From NCBI GenBank assembly GCA_965365445.1, contig CBDUBS010000066.1, positions 1 through 18,014 on the forward strand: a stretch of DNA of 18,014 bases, written 5' to 3'. The notes under the pieces were generated by a model. The model did not search any database, was not told the DNA's origin, and saw only the letters and a program-made list of their open reading frames with translations. The position numbers were made by a program, and so were the translations under genes. Position 1 is the first letter of the stretch. The number at the start of each line of letters is the position of its first letter. This DNA is from CBDUBS01 sp965365445 (lineage in GTDB: Bacteria > Bacteroidota > Rhodothermia > Rhodothermales > DASSAV01). This document shows, one piece after another, positions 14,801 through 18,014 of the stretch.

Positions 14801-15499
14801 TTATTTTTCCTTTTCCTCGTCGGGTTCCTCATCGGCTGAAGATTCAGTCCCTGCTTCGGGAGGAGTATCTTCCGAGATCGGTTCATCGGCCGCAGCCTCT
14901 GCCTGCGCGTCATCGGCAGGAGTTTCCGCTCCAACGTCATTACCGGGTGTTTCTTCAACCGGCCGGCCGGCTTCCTCAGGCTGCACGGTCTCGGGTACCT
15001 GTACGTCTGCCTCGCTGCTTTCGTCGGGAACCGACGCGACGACATCGGCGGTTTTTTCGCCTGACCGCTTACGCCGTGTGCCAACGCTACGACGGGTCCG
15101 ACGACGGCGTCCGCCTCCTTCTAAGCCGCCGGGGCGCACGTCGTTATAATCCACAAGCTCGATCATCGCCAGTTCGGCGCTGTCTCCGGCGCGTGCGCCA
15201 AGCTTGATGATCCGCGTATAACCGCCCTGGCGATCCGCGACTTTCTCGGCAATGTCGCCAAAAAGCTCCTTTATGCTCTCCTTATCCTGAAGATGACGGA
15301 AAGCTTGCCGGCGATTGGCCGTGTTGTCTTCCTTGGTCCGGTTGATGATCGGTTCGACAAAGACGCGAAGCGCCTTCGCTTTCTGAACGGTCGTCGTAAT
15401 GCGCTTATGTTTGATGAGCGCATTGGAAAGCGCGGCCAGGGTGGCGCTGCGGTGACTGGCCGTTCTGCCGAGCCGATGTCTATTTTTCTGGTGTCGCAT
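14801..15499 (-). CDS. rplQ: Ribosomal protein bL17 with long acidic C-terminal extension
   Basis: 232 residues; bL17 alone is about 120. Residues 1-120 are a normal L17 core: RHQKNRHRLGRTASHR, LIKHKRITTTVQKAKALR, NRRQAFRHL, GGYTRIIKLGARAGD, AMIELVDYND. A basic stretch (GGGRRRRTRRSVGTRRKRSG, 128-147) follows, and then about 80 residues rich in Glu, Asp, Ala and Pro with almost no Lys or Arg, ending EEPDEEKEK. The core sits near the peptide-exit tunnel in the large subunit; the tail has no fold visible and is probably disordered. It is the last gene of the alpha operon, before a terminator. Confidence 0.96.
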   Translation of the reverse strand: MRHQKNRHRLGRTASHRSATLAALSNALIKHKRITTTVQKAKALRVFVEPIINRTKEDNTANRRQAFRHLQDKESIKELFGDIAEKVADRQGGYTRIIKLGARAGDSAELAMIELVDYNDVRPGGLEGGGRRRRTRRSVGTRRKRSGEKTADVVASVPDESSEADVQVPETVQPEEAGRPVEETPGNDVGAETPADDAQAEAAADEPISEDTPPEAGTESSADEEPDEEKEK

Positions 15500-15584
15500 G
15501 GCGTTGGGTGCATTCAGCGGGCGGCATCGGAATATGCCTTATAGGGCGGGAACCGATGGATCGCGACCGACCGAAAAGGCTATA

Positions 15585-16562
15585 TCAGGTTTTCTCCATG
15601 TACTTATCAACGTCGAGGCCGAAATGCAGGCCCCGCTCATCCAGAACCTGGATGAGCTCCTGTAGGGATTTACGCCCAAAATTGCGAAACTTCAGCATTT
15701 CGGATTCTTCCCGACGTACCAGGTCGCCGATGTTTTTGATATTGGCGGCCTTCAGGCAATTGTGCGCCCGGACGGACAAATCGAGTTCATCGACGGGTTG
15801 GGAAAGCAACTCGCGAATACGCTGCACTTCCGCATCTACCTCTTTTTCCTCGACGACCACTTGAGGCTCGGAGTCCATCTGGATGAACAGATTGACGTGG
15901 TCACGGAGTATGCCGGCCGCCTGGCCCATGGCATCTTCCGGCGATACGGAGCCATCCGTCGTGATCTCGAGAATGAGCCGCTCGTAATCGATTCGCTGGC
16001 CGACGCGCGTGGGCTTGACCGTGTACTTTACGTTCAGAATAGGGGTAAAGATGGAATCGATAGCGATGACGCCTATAGGGTCATCGGTCTGCTTGTTTTC
16101 ATCGGAGGGCACGTAACCCCGCCCGCGTCCCATGCGCAACTCGATGTTGAGATGCGCGTCATCGGCAAGCGTGGCGACGTGATGATCCGGGTTGAGAACG
16201 GTATAATCGTTGGTGGCTTCGGAAATATCGCGAGCGGTCCAGCGGCTCGGCCCATGCAGAAACAGGTGAATATTGCTATCTACGATGTCATTGGCACGAA
16301 AGCGGACGCCTTTCAGGTTCAGTATGATGTCGGCAACGTCCTCCGTTACACCGTTTATGGTCGAGAACTCATGCTGGACGCCATCTATTTTGATGGCCGT
16401 TACGGCGACGCCCTCCAATGACGAAAGCAGAACGCGACGCAACGCGTTCCCGATGGTAACCCCGAAACCGCGCTCCAATGGTTGAATGACGAATCGTCCG
16501 TAGGTAGCCGAGGCTTCCTCTACCTGGACTCCATCCGGCATCTGTATCGAGTAATTGCTCAT
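15585..16562 (-). CDS. rpoA: RNA polymerase alpha subunit
   Basis: 325 residues. The N-terminal domain (1-~235) drives polymerase assembly and shows the family signature GRFVIQPLERGFGVTIGNALRR (22-43, of which PLERGFGVTIGNALRR is diagnostic) and LNVKYTVKPTRVGQR (176-190). After an acidic linker (VVVEEKEVDAE), the C-terminal domain (~256-313) carries VRAHNCLKAANI with Arg265, the residue that contacts UP-element DNA, and FGRKSLQEL. The frame opens at a GTG at 16592, but the ATG at 16562 gives the usual start (MSNYSIQMPDG). It lies between rpsD and rplQ, as in most bacteria. Confidence 0.97.
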   Translation of the reverse strand: MSNYSIQMPDGVQVEEASATYGRFVIQPLERGFGVTIGNALRRVLLSSLEGVAVTAIKIDGVQHEFSTINGVTEDVADIILNLKGVRFRANDIVDSNIHLFLHGPSRWTARDISEATNDYTVLNPDHHVATLADDAHLNIELRMGRGRGYVPSDENKQTDDPIGVIAIDSIFTPILNVKYTVKPTRVGQRIDYERLILEITTDGSVSPEDAMGQAAGILRDHVNLFIQMDSEPQVVVEEKEVDAEVQRIRELLSQPVDELDLSVRAHNCLKAANIKNIGDLVRREESEMLKFRNFGRKSLQELIQVLDERGLHFGLDVDKYMEKT

Positions 16563-16671
16563 GTATGTATTAACCAATGCAATGGTGACCACGAATAACC
16601 GGCTCGGACCGAACCCGACCGGATGTATCCGGCATGACGACTGGTGCCGGTGAGCAGCGCCTCGATTGTCA

Positions 16672-17274
16672 CTACTTCGAATACAACTCGACGATCAGCT
16701 GTTCGCGAATGTTCTCCGGGATGTCCTCTCGGTTCGGCATGTCCAGAAATTTCCCGCGAAGCTCTTTCCGGTCCACTTCGAGCCACGGGAACGACCGCCG
16801 GGTGTTGTTGGCGGCGTCGCGAATTACCTCGAGGTTCCGGCTCCTGGGCCGGATGGCGATGGTTTCGCCGGGCCGCAACTGGTAGGAAGGTATGTTGACA
16901 ACGGCGTCGTTTACCAGCACGTGTCCGTGGTTGACCAGCTGCCTCGCCTGCCGGCGGGTGCGGGCAAACCCCAGCCTGTAGATGGTGTTATCCAGACGCG
17001 CCTCAAGGAACTTGAGCAAAATCTCGCCGGTGACGCCACGCTTCCTGGCTGCCTTCTCAAACAGATTCCGGAACTGGCGCTCCAGCAGGCCATACGTATA
17101 CTTGACCTTCTGTTTCTCCTTGAGCTGAACGGCGTATTCGCTTTCTTTGCCTCGCCGGTTTCGGCCATGCTGGCCGGGAGGGAACGGCTTGCGCTCCAGC
17201 GCTTTACTGGGCCCGAAAATGGGTTCTTTGAACCGCCGGGCTATTTTCTGCTTTGGACCTCTATAACGGGCCAT
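16672..17274 (-). CDS. rpsD: Ribosomal protein uS4
   Basis: 200 residues. A primary 16S rRNA-binding protein of the small subunit. Family features: MARYRGPKQKIARRF, ALERKPFPPGQHG, YGLLERQFRNLFEKA and the S4 RNA-binding domain (~91-150: EARLDNTIYRLGFARTRRQA, LVNHGHVLVND). The N-terminus lacks the four zinc-binding cysteines of the C+ form, so this is the zinc-free type. In many bacteria S4 represses its own operon; no matching leader structure could be established here. Confidence 0.97.
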   Translation of the reverse strand: MARYRGPKQKIARRFKEPIFGPSKALERKPFPPGQHGRNRRGKESEYAVQLKEKQKVKYTYGLLERQFRNLFEKAARKRGVTGEILLKFLEARLDNTIYRLGFARTRRQARQLVNHGHVLVNDAVVNIPSYQLRPGETIAIRPRSRNLEVIRDAANNTRRSFPWLEVDRKELRGKFLDMPNREDIPENIREQLIVELYSK

Positions 17275-17387
17275 GTATTTACTCTCGTTTGTTGAGAATG
17301 AAACAAACGTACGGATGCACTACCGAAGTATGCAGCCGCAACCGGGCTTATACCGAATGATGACGTATTCCTGAACGGACAGACCGT

Positions 17388-17801
17388 TCAGACTCGCCTA
17401 CGTTTCGGGGGCCGGCAGCCATTATGTGGGACAGGCGTTACGTCCCGTATGGTGGCGATTTCAAGACCGGTTGCGGAAAGCGCTCGGATAGCCGATTCGC
17501 GCCCGGAACCGGGACCTTTTACATATACATCTACGCGGCGCAGACCCAGGTCGAAGGCTTCTTTGGCCGCCGCCGAAGCAGCAACCTGCGCCGCATACGG
17601 AGTATTCTTCCGGCTACCCTTGAAGCCCATCTTGCCCGAGCTGGCCCAGGAAATCGTATTGCCGTACTGATCCGCCAGGGTTACAAGGACGTTGTTGAAC
17701 GTGGCCTTGATATGAGCCTGACCGTTCGACTCGACGATCACGTTCTTCTTGCGAACGGTACGCCCACTGGTACGCCCGCCTTTCTGTTGCCTCTTTGCCA
17801 T
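17388..17801 (-). CDS. rpsK: Ribosomal protein uS11
   Basis: 137 residues. Part of the small-subunit platform, contacting 16S rRNA near the mRNA exit. Typical motifs: AHIKATFNNVLVTLADQYGN (29-48), SSGKMGFKGSRKNTPYAAQ (54-72), VKGPGSGRESAIRAL (94-108) and the basic end VTPVPHNGCRPPKRRRV, which is highly conserved. It follows rpsM after 54 bases and precedes rpsD by 113 bases. Confidence 0.97.
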   Translation of the reverse strand: MAKRQQKGGRTSGRTVRKKNVIVESNGQAHIKATFNNVLVTLADQYGNTISWASSGKMGFKGSRKNTPYAAQVAASAAAKEAFDLGLRRVDVYVKGPGSGRESAIRALSATGLEIATIRDVTPVPHNGCRPPKRRRV

Positions 17802-17855
17802 AGGTTATTGTTGGTCGGCGAATTTGTCTGGTCCTTATGCGGAACCATTAACATC

Positions 17856-18014
17856 CTACTTACGCGGAGCCTTCTTCTTTCCGGCAACCGTTTTCCTTCG
17901 TCCTTTGCGGGTACGGGCGTTGGTCTTTGTGCGCTGTCCACGGACCGGCAGGCCGCGTCGGTGACGGAGGCCGCGGTATGAGCCAATGTCCATCAAACGC
18001 TTGATAGACATCTG
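17856..18014 (-). CDS. rpsM: Ribosomal protein uS13, C-terminal fragment (runs off the right edge)
   Basis: The last 52 codons and a TAG stop are visible. They encode the typical S13 C-terminus: IKRLMDIGSYRGLRHRRGLP, then VRGQRTKTNARTRKG and a Lys/Arg-rich tail (GKKKAPRK) that contacts tRNA in the P site. The gene starts outside the window. It is the first visible gene of the alpha operon. Confidence 0.95.
   Translation of the reverse strand, partial: QMSIKRLMDIGSYRGLRHRRGLPVRGQRTKTNARTRKGRRKTVAGKKKAPRK

Overview
The window looks like chromosomal DNA of a Bacteroidota/Rhodothermota-type bacterium. The evidence is a canonical ribosomal alpha operon whose S4 lacks the N-terminal zinc cysteines, a menaquinone-type UbiE/MenG methyltransferase, a DUF1460 lipoprotein, a MerC-family protein, an HD protein fused to a Pycsar-effector-like membrane domain (common in Bacteroidota), and several TAnnTTTG promoter boxes of the Bacteroidota type. 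The phylum call is inference from gene content; no rRNA is present.

Region 1 (1-5391) holds the start of a lipoprotein gene running off the left edge, the HD/membrane protein, a leftward pair (biotin carrier protein, then an NAD-dependent epimerase overlapping by GTGA), and a rightward run of aat (N-degron aminoacyl transferase), a DUF1460 cell-wall amidase-like lipoprotein and ubiE/menG.

Region 2 (5467-6765) is the most accessory-looking part. A MerC-family four-helix membrane protein is followed by an overlapping gene for a small ribbon-helix-helix plus zinc-ribbon protein. Directly upstream of merC lies a striking pair of 16-bp operator arms set 21 bp apart. A short, hydrophilic, unrecognised gene lies upstream of the operator. 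I infer a self-regulated metal-handling cassette.

Region 3 (6766-11025) contains a secreted M23 peptidase with all five active-site residues, peptide deformylase, and a divergently transcribed envelope protein (outer-membrane-barrel-like region, two PKD domains, variant OmpA-like C-terminus) that ends at a strong terminator.

Region 4 (11026-18014) is all leftward: rpsM (partial), rpsK, rpsD, rpoA and rplQ form the alpha operon and end at a terminator. They are followed by a long bifunctional-type rel/spoT gene, an HU/IHF-family gene with its own TAnnTTTG promoter and terminator, and ruvX. rplQ carries an unusual acidic tail of about 80 residues.

I found no CRISPR array, insertion sequence, tRNA or rRNA. 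The best candidates for something less described are the orphan HD-Pycsar-effector-like protein and the merC/RHH-zinc-ribbon/operator cassette.
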